DNA of 9,507 nucleotides from Opitutia bacterium (lineage in GTDB: Bacteria > Verrucomicrobiota > Verrucomicrobiia > Opitutales > Coraliomargaritaceae): positions 1 to 9,507 of the forward strand of contig DOCS01000005.1 of assembly GCA_003503355.1 (NCBI GenBank). The letters run 5' to 3'. A program made the translations under genes and the position numbers. Under the pieces are notes generated by a model, which worked only from the letters and a program-made list of their open reading frames with translations, searched no databases and was not told where the DNA came from. Positions 1 to 6,635 of the stretch are shown here, one piece after another. How positions within the stretch are numbered: the first letter of the stretch is position 1; every line of letters begins with the position of its first letter.

Positions 1-23
1 CGTGGTTAACGCTTTTCATCGAG

Positions 24-629
24 TCACTCAATCGCCTGCGCTCTGTCACTTTCCCAGAGTGTAAATGTATTCTCAGCAAGAGGCGCTGGGTTTCTTCGAA
101 TATAGCGAACCACGGCAAAAAAATGAGCTTCGCTCCGTATCAGTGTATCACGATAATTCCTCTGCCAAATGGAGCCGTGCCCCATCTCTCTAGCTGAGAT
201 GCCTTTCCAGCTTTTAATCAGCTGAGGCACTGGAGTTTTAGGTTTAAACAGCAGATGCACGTGATTCGGCATAATTACCCACGATTCGAAGATGGTGCGT
301 GCGTAATGATCGTTCATTAAAATTACGCTGAGCTTGTCGCGATTCGTTGAACGATTCAAAATACACGCGCCGTACCCTTTATCCAGCCAGGCTTCAAAAG
401 GTTGGGTGAATCGAAGTTTGTACTCTTTGAGTGACAAAGCGTCCCAAGGTTTTGGGTGCAAGCGAAGCCAGTGGTTACGCGCCTCTTTCCATGCGTTTAA
501 TTTTAATTGTGGAACTGAGTCTTTGAGCCGGAAAGTGACGAACTGCATGCAATCGGCTTGTTGCCAGTGTGGCAGTTTTGAGCCGTGCCGATCTATTTTC
601 ACCCATTGATTGAGGAACTCTCCACTCAT
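24..629 (-). CDS. REP-associated tyrosine transposase (RAYT, IS200-like HUH family)
   Basis: A 201-residue single-domain Y1 transposase. RAYTs are single-strand DNA endonucleases that nick and join DNA at REP hairpins. The HUH metal-binding motif is visible as MPNHVHLL (residues 120-127, His123 and His125). The likely nucleophile is Tyr159 in WQRNYRDTLIR, followed by the family signature YIRRNP (176-181). The N-terminal strand with QFVTFRL (29-35) is also typical. The reading frame is intact and of normal RAYT length, so the enzyme may be active. The ATG at 629 has no clear Shine-Dalgarno sequence. The first REP-like hairpin lies about 50 bp upstream of it, and no terminal inverted repeats or target duplication are seen, as expected for a domesticated RAYT and not for an insertion sequence. 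Two TGACGT direct repeats (635-640 and 651-656) lie just upstream and could be regulatory, but this is speculative. Confidence 0.9.
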   Translation of the reverse strand: MSGEFLNQWVKIDRHGSKLPHWQQADCMQFVTFRLKDSVPQLKLNAWKEARNHWLRLHPKPWDALSLKEYKLRFTQPFEAWLDKGYGACILNRSTNRDKLSVILMNDHYARTIFESWVIMPNHVHLLFKPKTPVPQLIKSWKGISAREMGHGSIWQRNYRDTLIRSEAHFFAVVRYIRRNPAPLAENTFTLWESDRAQAIE

Positions 630-680
630 TTAAATGACGTTAGCATAACCTGACGTCCGTGTCGATGCTGTGTTGCTGTC

Positions 681-740
681 AATGGACAAGAGTGTCCATC
701 CTCCTGCGAGTCGAGCGGAGCCAGCACACTCTTGTGCCGC
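681..740. repeat. BIME unit 1 (left and right REP hairpins)
   Basis: Left stem at 682-699 with a perfect 7-bp stem and loop AGAG, and its GGAG foot on the minus strand at 701-704. Right GGAG foot at 717-720 and stem at 724-737 (GCACA / TGTGC, loop CTCT). The right hairpin is the most degenerate of the four at its base (CCAG where the others have GCGG). It is followed by a linker beginning GTCGGTTACGCGG, shared with unit 2. Confidence 0.9.
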
Positions 741-771
741 GTCGGTTACGCGGCCTCTGCTGAGTACTGTC

Positions 772-831
772 GATGGACAGGAGTGTCCATCCTCCTGCGA
801 GTCGAACGGAGGCGGCACACTCTTGTGCCTC
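772..831. repeat. BIME unit 2 (left and right REP hairpins)
   Basis: Left stem at 772-791 is a perfect 8-bp stem (GATGGACA / TGTCCATC) with loop GGAG, and its foot is at 792-795. Right foot GGAG is at 808-811 and the stem at 812-831 has loop CTCT, with a single G-T pair near the base where the other copies have G-C. The following linker is nearly identical to that of unit 1, which suggests recent tandem amplification. Confidence 0.9.
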
Positions 832-862
832 GTCGGTTACGCGGCCTCTGCTGAGTCCTGCC

Positions 863-922
863 AATGGACAGGAGTGTCCATCCTCCTGTGAGTCGAACGG
901 AGGCGGCACACTCTTGTGCCGC
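863..922. repeat. BIME unit 3 (left and right REP hairpins)
   Basis: Left stem at 864-881 with loop GGAG and foot at 883-886. Right foot at 899-902 and a perfect 8-bp stem at 903-922 (GCGGCACA / TGTGCCGC, loop CTCT). The linker to unit 4 diverges after GTCGGTT and contains the palindrome GCGATCGC (933-940). Confidence 0.9.
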
Positions 923-953
923 GTCGGTTGCAGCGATCGCTACCGCGCCCGGT

Positions 954-1014
954 CGATGGACAAGAGTGTCCATCCTCCTGTGAGTCGAGCGGAGGCGGCA
1001 CACTCCTGTGCCGC
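954..1014. repeat. BIME unit 4 (left and right REP hairpins)
   Basis: Left stem at 955-974, a perfect 8-bp stem with loop AGAG and foot at 975-978. Right foot at 991-994 and a perfect 8-bp stem at 995-1014 with loop CTCC. It ends 32 bp from the fcl stop codon, so in the fcl transcript the array lies in the 3' untranslated region. Confidence 0.9.
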
Positions 1015-1046
1015 ATCGTTGCCGCAGCGCCCACCCAAATCACCGA

Positions 1047-1994
1047 CTACTGGCGCAGGGTGCCCGCCGCTTGCTCGTCGAGGAAGGATTGATACGCCAT
1101 GGCCACGCCAGCTTCGATCGGAATCTTCGGCACCCAACCGGTTGCCTTGATTTTTGAAATATCAGTCAACTTACGCGGCGTGCCGTCCGGTTTACTGGTG
1201 TCGAAGGTCAGTTCGCCCTGGTAGCCAACAACGTCTTTGACCAAGCGGGCCAGATCGCCAATCGAAATATCCGTGCCACAGCCGAGATTCACCCATTCGG
1301 GCGGATTCTCCAACTCAAGCAGATGCAGAATGCCCGCCGCGGCGTCGTCGGCATGCAGGAATTCGCGCAACGGCGTCCCCGTTCCCCAGATGGCCACCTC
1401 GGGAGCGTTACTGCCCTTCGCTTCGTGAAAGCGACGGATCAATGCCGGCAACACATGCGAATTCTGCGGGTGATAATTATCGCCCTGACCGTACAGATTA
1501 GTCGGCATGGCGGAGTGATAACACACCCCATATTGGCGGCGGTAAAACTCGCACAGCTTGAGGCCGGCGATCTTGGCAATCGCGTAGGCTTCATTGGTCG
1601 CTTCAAGCGGACCGCTGAGCAAGGCTGATTCTTTAATCGGCTGCTCGGCAAATTTCGGATAAATACAGGTACTCCCCAAAAACAGCAGACGCGACACGCC
1701 GGCCTCATACGCCCCACCGATGGTGTTCTGCGCAATGGCGAGATTCTCCATCATGAACTCGGCCGGATAGGTATTATTGGCATGAATGCCCCCCACCCGA
1801 GCGGCCGCAATGATCGCGACGTCCGGCTTTTCGGCTGCGTAAAAGTCGCGAACCGCCGCTTGGTTAGTTAGGTCCAGCTCGCTGCGCGTGCGCACAATAA
1901 TATTGTCGAAGCCCTGGGCATGCAGTGCACGCACCAACGCAGAGCCGACCATGCCACGATGACCGGCGACGTAGATTTTTGATGTCTTATCCAT
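1047..1994 (-). CDS. fcl: GDP-L-fucose synthase
   Basis: Bifunctional 3,5-epimerase/4-reductase that converts GDP-4-keto-6-deoxy-mannose to GDP-L-fucose with NADPH. It is a cytoplasmic extended-SDR enzyme supplying fucose for surface polysaccharide. The product is 315 residues, normal for the family. The nucleotide-binding loop is GHRGMVGSA (11-19). The SDR catalytic set is Ser108 in GSTCIYPK with Tyr137 and Lys141 in AYAIAK. Cys110 and His180 match the epimerase acid/base pair known from the E. coli enzyme. The start was set at the ATG at 1994 ([11 protein letters not shown]) because the longer frame to 2117 adds 41 unrelated residues and runs into gmd. The gene follows gmd after 64 nt on the same strand and is probably cotranscribed. 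A REP-like hairpin sits between the two. No strong Shine-Dalgarno sequence is seen. Confidence 0.96.
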   Translation of the reverse strand: MDKTSKIYVAGHRGMVGSALVRALHAQGFDNIIVRTRSELDLTNQAAVRDFYAAEKPDVAIIAAARVGGIHANNTYPAEFMMENLAIAQNTIGGAYEAGVSRLLFLGSTCIYPKFAEQPIKESALLSGPLEATNEAYAIAKIAGLKLCEFYRRQYGVCYHSAMPTNLYGQGDNYHPQNSHVLPALIRRFHEAKGSNAPEVAIWGTGTPLREFLHADDAAAGILHLLELENPPEWVNLGCGTDISIGDLARLVKDVVGYQGELTFDTSKPDGTPRKLTDISKIKATGWVPKIPIEAGVAMAYQSFLDEQAAGTLRQ

Positions 1995-2015
1995 TTGTAA
2001 CACTGTTGGGCCTTC

Positions 2016-2043
2016 GCAGCATCGAGCAAGCTCGACCCCCTGC
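2016..2043 (-). repeat. Single REP-like hairpin of the GTAG/GCAG type in the gmd-fcl gap
   Basis: On the minus strand a GCAG foot leads into a hairpin with arms TCGAGC / GCTCGA and a two-base loop TT. GCAG / CTGC at the outer ends can extend the pairing with mismatches. The core closely matches the hairpin at 4420-4440 (TCGAGC, loop TA, GCTCGA, then TGC). It lies between the gmd stop and the fcl start, so it would be present in a gmd-fcl transcript, where such hairpins can affect mRNA stability or the relative output of the two genes. Confidence 0.6.
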
Positions 2044-2058
2044 TTCGCTCCGCTCAAA

Positions 2059-3075
2059 TTAACCGTTGGTCGCCTGTTTGTAAGCGAGTTCCTGCTTGGC
2101 CAGTACCAGATCGGCACCGACCATGATCTTCACCAGTTCCTTAAATTTAACCTTCGGCTCCCAGCCGAGTTGCTTCTTGGCCTTGGCTGGATCACCGATC
2201 AGCAGATCGACCTCAGTCGGACGCTCATAGCGCTTGTCGTAGTCGACGTATTTCTCCCAATCGAGGTCCAAATTGTTGAAGGTCTCGATCACAAAGTCCT
2301 TCACCGAGTTCGTTTCATTGGTCGCCATCACGTAGTCATCGCCCTCGTCTTGCTGCAACATTAGCCACATCGCCTCGACATATTCCTTGGCATAGCCCCA
2401 GTCGCGTTGTGCGTCGAGATTACCGAGATAAAGCTTATCTTGCAGACCTAGCTTAATACGCGTCGCCGCTCGGGTGATCTTACGCGTGACAAACGTCTCA
2501 CCACGGCGCGGCGACTCGTGATTAAACAGAATACCATTGGTTGCGTGCATATTGTAGGACTCGCGATAGTTCACCGTTAACCAGTAGGCATACACCTTCG
2601 CGCAACCATACGGCGAGCGCGGGTAGAACGGCGTCTTCTCCGTTTGAGGCACGTGCTGCACTAGGCCAAACATTTCAGAGGAAGAGGCTTGATAGAAACG
2701 ACACTTGCGTTCGAGACCCAGTTCACGAATCGCCTCGAGTAAACGCAGCGTGCCGAGTCCTGTCACATCACCAGTATATTCCGGCACGTCAAAAGAAACA
2801 CGCACGTGGCTCTGAGCGCCTAAATGATAAACTTCGTCCGGCTGCAGGTTGTACAACAGCTTCATCAACATCACACCATCGGCCAAATCTCCGTAGTGGA
2901 GAAACATCTTGGTACCATTGATGTGCGGATCGGTGTAGAGGTGGTCAATACGCTGTGTATTGAAAGTCGAGCAACGGCGAATGATGCCGTGCACCTCATA
3001 GCCCTTGGCGAGAAGAAGTTCTGCAAGATACGATCCATCTTGCCCCGTGATACCTGTAATCAGTGCTTTTTTCAT
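2059..3075 (-). CDS. gmd: GDP-mannose 4,6-dehydratase
   Basis: Converts GDP-D-mannose to GDP-4-keto-6-deoxy-D-mannose, the first committed step to GDP-L-fucose and related 6-deoxyhexoses. The product is 338 residues and aligns from the first residue with the family pattern. The Rossmann motif is [10 protein letters not shown] (8-17), with [15 protein letters not shown] following at 33-47. The catalytic region has SSSEMFG (131-137) and YGCAK (Tyr156, Lys160). [15 protein letters not shown] (186-200) is a hallmark of Gmd. The ATG at 3075 is the only start consistent with the N-terminal beta strand. It lies only 8 nt from a TATACT -10 box, so the mRNA may be almost leaderless. fcl follows 64 nt downstream. 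The divergent neighbour is a XylR-type regulator that may control this promoter. Confidence 0.97.
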   Translation of the reverse strand: MKKALITGITGQDGSYLAELLLAKGYEVHGIIRRCSTFNTQRIDHLYTDPHINGTKMFLHYGDLADGVMLMKLLYNLQPDEVYHLGAQSHVRVSFDVPEYTGDVTGLGTLRLLEAIRELGLERKCRFYQASSSEMFGLVQHVPQTEKTPFYPRSPYGCAKVYAYWLTVNYRESYNMHATNGILFNHESPRRGETFVTRKITRAATRIKLGLQDKLYLGNLDAQRDWGYAKEYVEAMWLMLQQDEGDDYVMATNETNSVKDFVIETFNNLDLDWEKYVDYDKRYERPTEVDLLIGDPAKAKKQLGWEPKVKFKELVKIMVGADLVLAKQELAYKQATNG

Positions 3076-3083
3076 ATGCCGCC

Positions 3084-3111
3084 AGTATAGCCACTTTTTA
3101 AAATAAATCTA
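3084..3111 (-). promoter_or_regulatory. Putative gmd promoter (near-leaderless)
   Basis: On the minus strand a -10 box TATACT (3084-3089) is preceded by a poor -35 (TAGATT, 3106-3111) at 16 nt. Only 8 nt separate the -10 from the gmd ATG, so transcription would begin at or just before the start codon. The weak -35 suits an activator-dependent promoter. Inferred by eye. Confidence 0.5.
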
Positions 3112-3144
3112 TTCGTATTTCCGCATTTATATTTGTATATTTGC
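3112..3144. promoter_or_regulatory. Direct-repeat operator candidate for the XylR-type regulator
   Basis: Two 13-bp elements, 3112-3124 (TTCGTATTTCCGC) and 3132-3144 (TTTGTATATTTGC), match at 9 of 13 positions with an offset of 20 bp, about two helical turns. Tandem half-sites of this spacing are characteristic of AraC-family binding. They lie directly upstream of the weak gmd -35 and over the regulator's own putative -10. This fits activation of gmd and autorepression, but the region is AT-rich and the match could be chance. Confidence 0.35.
3136..3141 (+). promoter_or_regulatory. Putative -10 box of the XylR-type regulator gene
   Basis: TATATT lies 12 nt before the ATG at 3154, with no good -35 at 16-18 nt. 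A run of nine A residues (3146-3154) separates it from the start codon. A leader of only a few nucleotides is implied if this -10 is used. Other AT-rich hexamers nearby (TAAAAT at 3099-3104) are alternatives. Confidence 0.3.
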
Positions 3145-3153
3145 GAAAAAAAA

Positions 3154-4302
3154 ATGAATTCCTCGGAAAAAATGGTCGCGATCGCCTTTGATCTAAACTT
3201 TCGCCATGCGGCCGAAATCTTTAGCGGCGTGTCCGACTACGTTACCGAGGCACGCTTGGACTGGCAACTCATGCCATTAAATTTTGGCTTTGAAGTGCGC
3301 CTTATGGAGCTGGCCGAGTCTGGCCAACTGGCGGGTGCGATCGGCACCTTCGTCAGTGACGGCTGGGTGGAGGGTCTGACCGAACACGGCGTCGCTGCGG
3401 TCAACATGTTTAACTTCTCCGCAATTCACAGCATCCCCAACGTCGGCCCCGATGACGAGGCAACTGGACGAGCCGCCGCCGCACACCTAATCGCTCAACG
3501 AGCGAAGCGCTTTGCCTTCGTCGGCGCGGATGGCGTCTATTATACGCGCTTACGCGAAGCGGGTTTCAGAGCCGGCCTCCCCGATGCGACCAAACTCATC
3601 GAGCTCCGCCCTGGGACCTTATTGGCAGAGCAAATTAAAGCACTCCCGCGCGACAGCGGCCCGCTCGGCATGTTCTGCTCCAACGATCTCTGTGCGCGCG
3701 AATTGATCCTCGAAGCACAGCGCCAAGGCCTGCAATGCGGGCGCGACATCCTGGTGGTCGGGGTCGACAACGACCCTTCCGAATCGATTTTTGCAGGGAT
3801 CGGCATTAGCAGCTTCCAGCAACCCATCCGTGAAACTGGCTACAAGTCCGCCCAAGCCCTGCACGCGCTACTCACTCAAGGCCATCTCAGCCCGGATCTG
3901 ACTCTGCAAACTCCGGCCAAACTCATCCCACGAGCCTCCTCCCTTTCCAAAGGCCGCGCACGCATCGCGCAACAAGCTGCAAACTTACTGCACGACCACC
4001 TCGCGGATGCCGAACTAGACATCGAATCGGTCGCCCAAACTCTCGGCATTTCACGCCGCGTGCTGGAACTGGCACTGAGAGAGCAACTTGGCACCAGCCC
4101 CTACCAGTACCTCAGCACGGCACGACTCGACCTCGCCAAGCGACTGCTCAAGACCACCAAGCTACCAATTATGGAGGTCGGCAGTCGCTGCGGCTACCCC
4201 GAACCGCACCACTTTTCCGCCTGGTTTAAACAACGCACAAGCCAGCCACCCAAAGCATTTCGAGAACAACAGACTATGCACGAAGGCGCTGGCGCACGAT
4301 AA
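3154..4302 (+). CDS. XylR-type transcriptional regulator (LacI-like sugar-binding domain plus AraC HTH)
   Basis: A 382-residue DNA-binding regulator. Residues about 7-262 resemble the periplasmic-binding-protein sensor of LacI proteins but lack the LacI N-terminal helix-turn-helix. Recognisable pieces are the FDLNFRHAAEIFSGV start, NVGPDDEATGRAAAAHL (96-112), FVGADG (122-127), MFCSNDLCARELI (173-185) and VVGVDND (201-207). Residues about 270-370 form an AraC double helix-turn-helix: DIESVAQTLGISRRVLE (289-305), then LPIMEVGSRCGYPEPHHFSAWFK (337-359). This is the E. coli XylR layout, whose members sense a sugar. The ligand cannot be read from sequence. The ATG at 3154 was chosen, but the ATG at 3172 (MVAIAFDLNF), preceded by GGAAAAA, is a serious alternative, and a TTG at 3133 is less likely. 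It is divergent from gmd. Confidence 0.9.
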   Translation: MNSSEKMVAIAFDLNFRHAAEIFSGVSDYVTEARLDWQLMPLNFGFEVRLMELAESGQLAGAIGTFVSDGWVEGLTEHGVAAVNMFNFSAIHSIPNVGPDDEATGRAAAAHLIAQRAKRFAFVGADGVYYTRLREAGFRAGLPDATKLIELRPGTLLAEQIKALPRDSGPLGMFCSNDLCARELILEAQRQGLQCGRDILVVGVDNDPSESIFAGIGISSFQQPIRETGYKSAQALHALLTQGHLSPDLTLQTPAKLIPRASSLSKGRARIAQQAANLLHDHLADAELDIESVAQTLGISRRVLELALREQLGTSPYQYLSTARLDLAKRLLKTTKLPIMEVGSRCGYPEPHHFSAWFKQRTSQPPKAFREQQTMHEGAGAR

Positions 4303-4612
4303 CGCTCGATTAAGCCAACCGAAACAGCGCGCACCTCGATACACCCGAAAACCGAAACCGTAGGGCGTCAGCTTGCTGAGCGCCGCGCCCCCAATGGGAG
4401 CCCATGCGAGATTCTATGCGGCATCGAGCTAGCTCGAGCCCTACAGCCGGAACACTGCACCGCGACCGGCTCAAAGCTGACGATTGACAGCCGCTCGGAC
4501 TGCAATTTCGCTGCACGCCGTAATGTATGCAGCGATGCTCCGATCTGTTGAACCACACCGATTCGAATGCTTCGGTTTGACATCCACACCTGCCAACCAC
4601 TTATCTACCCAT
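4303..4612. other. Non-coding gap between the regulator gene and hemH
   Basis: A 310-bp gap with no convincing gene. It holds a head-to-head pair of REP-like hairpins at 4360-4444 and the sequence upstream of hemH. A perfect TTGACA at 4484-4489 has no -10 at 16-18 nt (TTCGCT is at 17). The frame that extends hemH upstream to 4484 encodes 43 residues with no resemblance to ferrochelatase and is not taken as coding. No obvious intrinsic terminator for the regulator gene was found, since the hairpins here lack a T-run. Confidence 0.7.
4360..4444. repeat. Head-to-head pair of GTAG-type REP hairpins (second REP family)
   Basis: On the plus strand GTAG (4360-4363) is followed by a hairpin at 4364-4384: arms GGCG+TCAGC and GCTGA+CGCC, loop TT, one bulged G on the 3' arm. 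On the minus strand GTAG (4441-4444 read in reverse) is followed by a hairpin at 4440-4420: arms GGC+TCGAGC and GCTCGA+GCC, loop TA, one bulged T on the 3' arm. The two hairpins have the same foot, stem length, loop size and bulge, but different paired bases. Between them is a small hairpin ATGGG/CCCAT at 4394-4405. This matches the BIME layout but with a different sequence from the array at 681-1014. Confidence 0.72.
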
Positions 4613-5680
4613 ATGTCCAAACAAGGCGTCATCCTACTTAACCTCGGCTCACCCGATTCCACCAGCGTCGACGACGTGCGTAAATACCTGCGCGAGTTCT
4701 TGATGGACGGACGCGTAATCGATGCTCCACACGCGATCCGCTGGTTTTTGGTCAACTGCCTGATCCTGCCAAAGCGCCCGAAACAATCGGCCGAAGCCTA
4801 CGCCAGCATCTGGCGCGACGAAGGGTCACCACTCATTCTGACGTCCAAAGCACAGCAGGCCGCGCTGGCCAAACAAGTCGATGTACCCGTCGCCCTAGGC
4901 ATGCGCTATGGAACGCCGTCGACCGAAAGCGCGCTGCAGGAGTTACTCGACCAAGGCGTGGACGACGTCCTCATCGTGCCGATGTACCCGCACTATGCGA
5001 TGTCGAGCTACGAAACGGCAGTCGTGCATGTAATGGACTCGGTGCGCAAGCTGAAGCCAGACCTGAAGACCACGTTGCTGCCGCCCTTTTACCAGGAGCC
5101 CGGCTATATCGACGCCTTGGTCGAACGTGCGCGGCCTTCACTGCAAGACGGCAACTTCGACATGCTGGTATTCTCTTTTCATGGCATCCCGCAGCGGCAT
5201 CTAGTGAAAGGCGACCCGTCGCATTCGCACTGCATGACCAAGCACGACTGCTGTAACACCTGCCACCCCGCGCATGCGACCTGCTACCGCCACCAATGCG
5301 CCATGACGGTCGAAAAATTCGTGGCGGCAGCGGGTATTCCGAAGGACAAGTACATGATCACCTTCCAGTCGCGCCTGGGCCGCGAGCCATGGCTGCAGCC
5401 ATACACTGACAAGACGCTGGAGCAGCTGGCCAACGACGGTCACAAGCGCATCAAGGTCATGTGCCCAGCCTTTACTGCGGACTGTCTGGAGACGCTGGAA
5501 GAAATTGCCGTGGAAGGTCGGGATATTTTCCTCGAAGCCGGCGGTGAAGATTTCGAACAGATTCCTTGCTTGAACGAGCATGCGAAATTTGTCGAGTTCC
5601 TCAGCAACCGGGTGAACGCCTGGCAGGACGGTGCCTACGAAACCGCGCACGCGACGCCTCCGGCGTATGTAGCGCCCTAG
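4613..5680 (+). CDS. hemH: Ferrochelatase, Cys-rich (possible [2Fe-2S]) type
   Basis: Inserts Fe2+ into a porphyrin at the end of haem synthesis (protoporphyrin IX in the classical route). The product is 355 residues, usual for the family. The start is the ATG at 4613 ([16 protein letters not shown]), which gives the family N-terminus. Family motifs are LNLGSPDS (9-16), SFHGIP (188-193, with catalytic His190), GDPSHSHC (200-207), [12 protein letters not shown] (250-261) and [15 protein letters not shown] (284-298, with Glu293 at the conserved acidic active-site position). Between GDP and the next helix there is a Cys-rich segment with Cys207, 213, 214, 217, 224 and 229, absent from ordinary HemH. 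It resembles the internal four-Cys cluster segment described for Myxococcus-type ferrochelatases. It heads the cluster with the CcsA-like gene and hemA. No Shine-Dalgarno sequence is seen. Confidence 0.96.
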   Translation: MSKQGVILLNLGSPDSTSVDDVRKYLREFLMDGRVIDAPHAIRWFLVNCLILPKRPKQSAEAYASIWRDEGSPLILTSKAQQAALAKQVDVPVALGMRYGTPSTESALQELLDQGVDDVLIVPMYPHYAMSSYETAVVHVMDSVRKLKPDLKTTLLPPFYQEPGYIDALVERARPSLQDGNFDMLVFSFHGIPQRHLVKGDPSHSHCMTKHDCCNTCHPAHATCYRHQCAMTVEKFVAAAGIPKDKYMITFQSRLGREPWLQPYTDKTLEQLANDGHKRIKVMCPAFTADCLETLEEIAVEGRDIFLEAGGEDFEQIPCLNEHAKFVEFLSNRVNAWQDGAYETAHATPPAYVAP

Positions 5681-5709
5681 AGAAGCCCAATACGGGGGCA
5701 GCGCCGGAG
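5658..5709 (+). repeat. Inverted repeat spanning the hemH stop codon
   Basis: Perfect 8-bp arms CTCCGGCG (5658-5665) and CGCCGGAG (5702-5709) enclose a 36-nt loop containing the hemH stop and a smaller GCCC/GGGC stem (5685-5699). There is no T-run after it, so it is not a standard intrinsic terminator. It could be an mRNA structure between hemH and the next gene, or chance in GC-rich sequence. Confidence 0.4.
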
Positions 5710-5755
5710 CCTAGCTCAGCCGCCCCCCGCCCTGCACGCCGCCAACCCAACGACC

Positions 5756-6619
5756 ATGCTAAATGAAATCGCCCTAACAGATCGCGACGCCTTCGCGATC
5801 GGCGCCGCGATGTACAGTGCCGCGTTTTTGCTCGGAATGCTCACCTTGCTTGTACGCAAGTCGTATTCGCACTCCATCACGTTCATCCTGCTGAGCGGCG
5901 GATGCTTACTACAAACCCTGGGGCTCAACCTCCGCAGCGCCGAAATAAAAGCCTGCCCGCTGGGCAACCTGTTTGAGATCACCCAGTTCATCTGCTGGTC
6001 CTTCGTCTTGCTTTACTTCATCATCGGCCCGGCCTTCCGCTTGCGCCTGCTCGGCTTCTTTACCGCGGGGCTGGCCGCGGTGTTGTCTACCGTCTCCCTA
6101 GTCGCACCCGGATGGGATGCCCCCTACCCGCCGGGCATCTTCGGCGGCAACCCTTGGGTCGAATTACACGCCGCACTTGCGATCTTGAGCTACGCTGTGT
6201 TCGCCATTGTCGCGTTGGTTTCGGCCATGTTCCTCATCCAGCAGCACGGCCTTAAAAACAAGCAGTTCAAAGGCGTGTACCAATATTTACCGTCGGTCCA
6301 GCAACTCGACCTCATGGCCAAGCGCCTGCTCATCACCGGCGTCTCCGTGCTCAGTGCCGCTCTAGTCTGCGGCGCGGTTCTGTGGATCCATGAACCGGAA
6401 CTCGTCCCCAGCTTCAAACTGGCCGCCACCTGCCTGGTCTGGTTTGGCTACCTGGTGGTGGTGATTTTACGTTTACAAAAGCGACTCGTCACCCGACGGC
6501 ACGCGCTCGCCTCGATCGCACTGTTCCTGTTCGCACTCGCCTCACTCTGGCCGGTCCAATCTGCCAGCGAAACGAAACTCGACGCGACACCGGTCGAGCC
6601 ATCCAACAGCGTTCAATAG
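5756..6619 (+). CDS. CcsA/HemX-family cytochrome c assembly-type membrane protein
   Basis: A 287-residue integral membrane protein with about eight hydrophobic helices (roughly 12-33, 39-57, 71-91, 97-117, 137-160, 188-211, 217-239 and 249-267) and a short polar C-terminal tail. The [16 protein letters not shown] segment (134-149), with His138 as a possible haem ligand, and the PLGNLFE motif (68-74) fit the CcsA/CcmC/HemX superfamily (cytochrome c assembly protein domain). The tryptophan-rich WGxxWxWD haem-handling motif of true CcsA/CcmC is not present, so it is closer to HemX/YpjD-like members found beside hemA, as in the Bacillus hemAX operon. There HemX is reported to influence HemA level. 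It lies 75 nt after hemH and 16 nt before hemA, almost certainly in one transcript. Either a haem-export/cytochrome c role or a HemA-regulating role is possible. Confidence 0.82.
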   Translation: MLNEIALTDRDAFAIGAAMYSAAFLLGMLTLLVRKSYSHSITFILLSGGCLLQTLGLNLRSAEIKACPLGNLFEITQFICWSFVLLYFIIGPAFRLRLLGFFTAGLAAVLSTVSLVAPGWDAPYPPGIFGGNPWVELHAALAILSYAVFAIVALVSAMFLIQQHGLKNKQFKGVYQYLPSVQQLDLMAKRLLITGVSVLSAALVCGAVLWIHEPELVPSFKLAATCLVWFGYLVVVILRLQKRLVTRRHALASIALFLFALASLWPVQSASETKLDATPVEPSNSVQ

Positions 6620-6635
6620 CCACTCAACGGAACGA

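Larger units (their letters stand above)
681..1014. repeat. Four-unit BIME-like array of paired GGAG-type REP hairpins
   Basis: Four tandem units with a period of 91, 91 and 92 bp. Each unit has a left hairpin (arms ATGGACA / TGTCCAT, loop AGAG or GGAG) and a right hairpin (arms GGCACA / TGTGCC, loop CTCT or CTCC). Read on the minus strand, the left hairpin is preceded by GGAG. Read on the plus strand, the right hairpin is also preceded by GGAG. The two therefore form a head-to-head pair with a 12-nt spacer (TGYGAGTCGARC). Left and right hairpins share the core ACACTCTTGT in opposite orientation, so they can also pair with each other. Stem differences between the two types are compensated (GGCACA/TGTGCC against TGGACA/TGTCCA). 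The array fills the gap between fcl and the transposase gene. Open reading frames through it are repeat artefacts. Confidence 0.93.

Noticed and set aside
1..19. ATG on the minus strand at 19 that might begin a gene downstream of the transposase
   Set aside because: Only six codons are inside the window, so nothing supports it.
681..1014. Possible CRISPR array
   Set aside because: The repeated unit is the whole 91 bp, including the linkers of units 1-2, there are no unique spacers of constant length, and the repeats are paired inverted hairpins.
630..1043. Several open frames of 62-125 codons on both strands between the transposase and fcl genes
   Set aside because: They run through the hairpin array and translate its repeat units. 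The 91-bp period shifts frame from unit to unit, and no frame resembles a protein family.
1995..2117. N-terminal extension of fcl to 2117
   Set aside because: It overlaps gmd and the intergenic REP-like hairpin, and its 41 residues match nothing in the family. [11 protein letters not shown] is the normal N-terminus.
4484..4612. TTG-started 43-residue extension of HemH and a TTGACA promoter box at 4484-4489
   Set aside because: The extension lacks family similarity. The TTGACA has no acceptable -10 at 16-18 nt, so neither a longer protein nor a promoter can be supported.
5201..5650. 149-codon minus-strand frame inside hemH, and a 174-codon minus-strand frame (6720-7244) inside hemA
   Set aside because: Both are antisense shadows of strongly conserved genes in GC-rich sequence and show no family resemblance.
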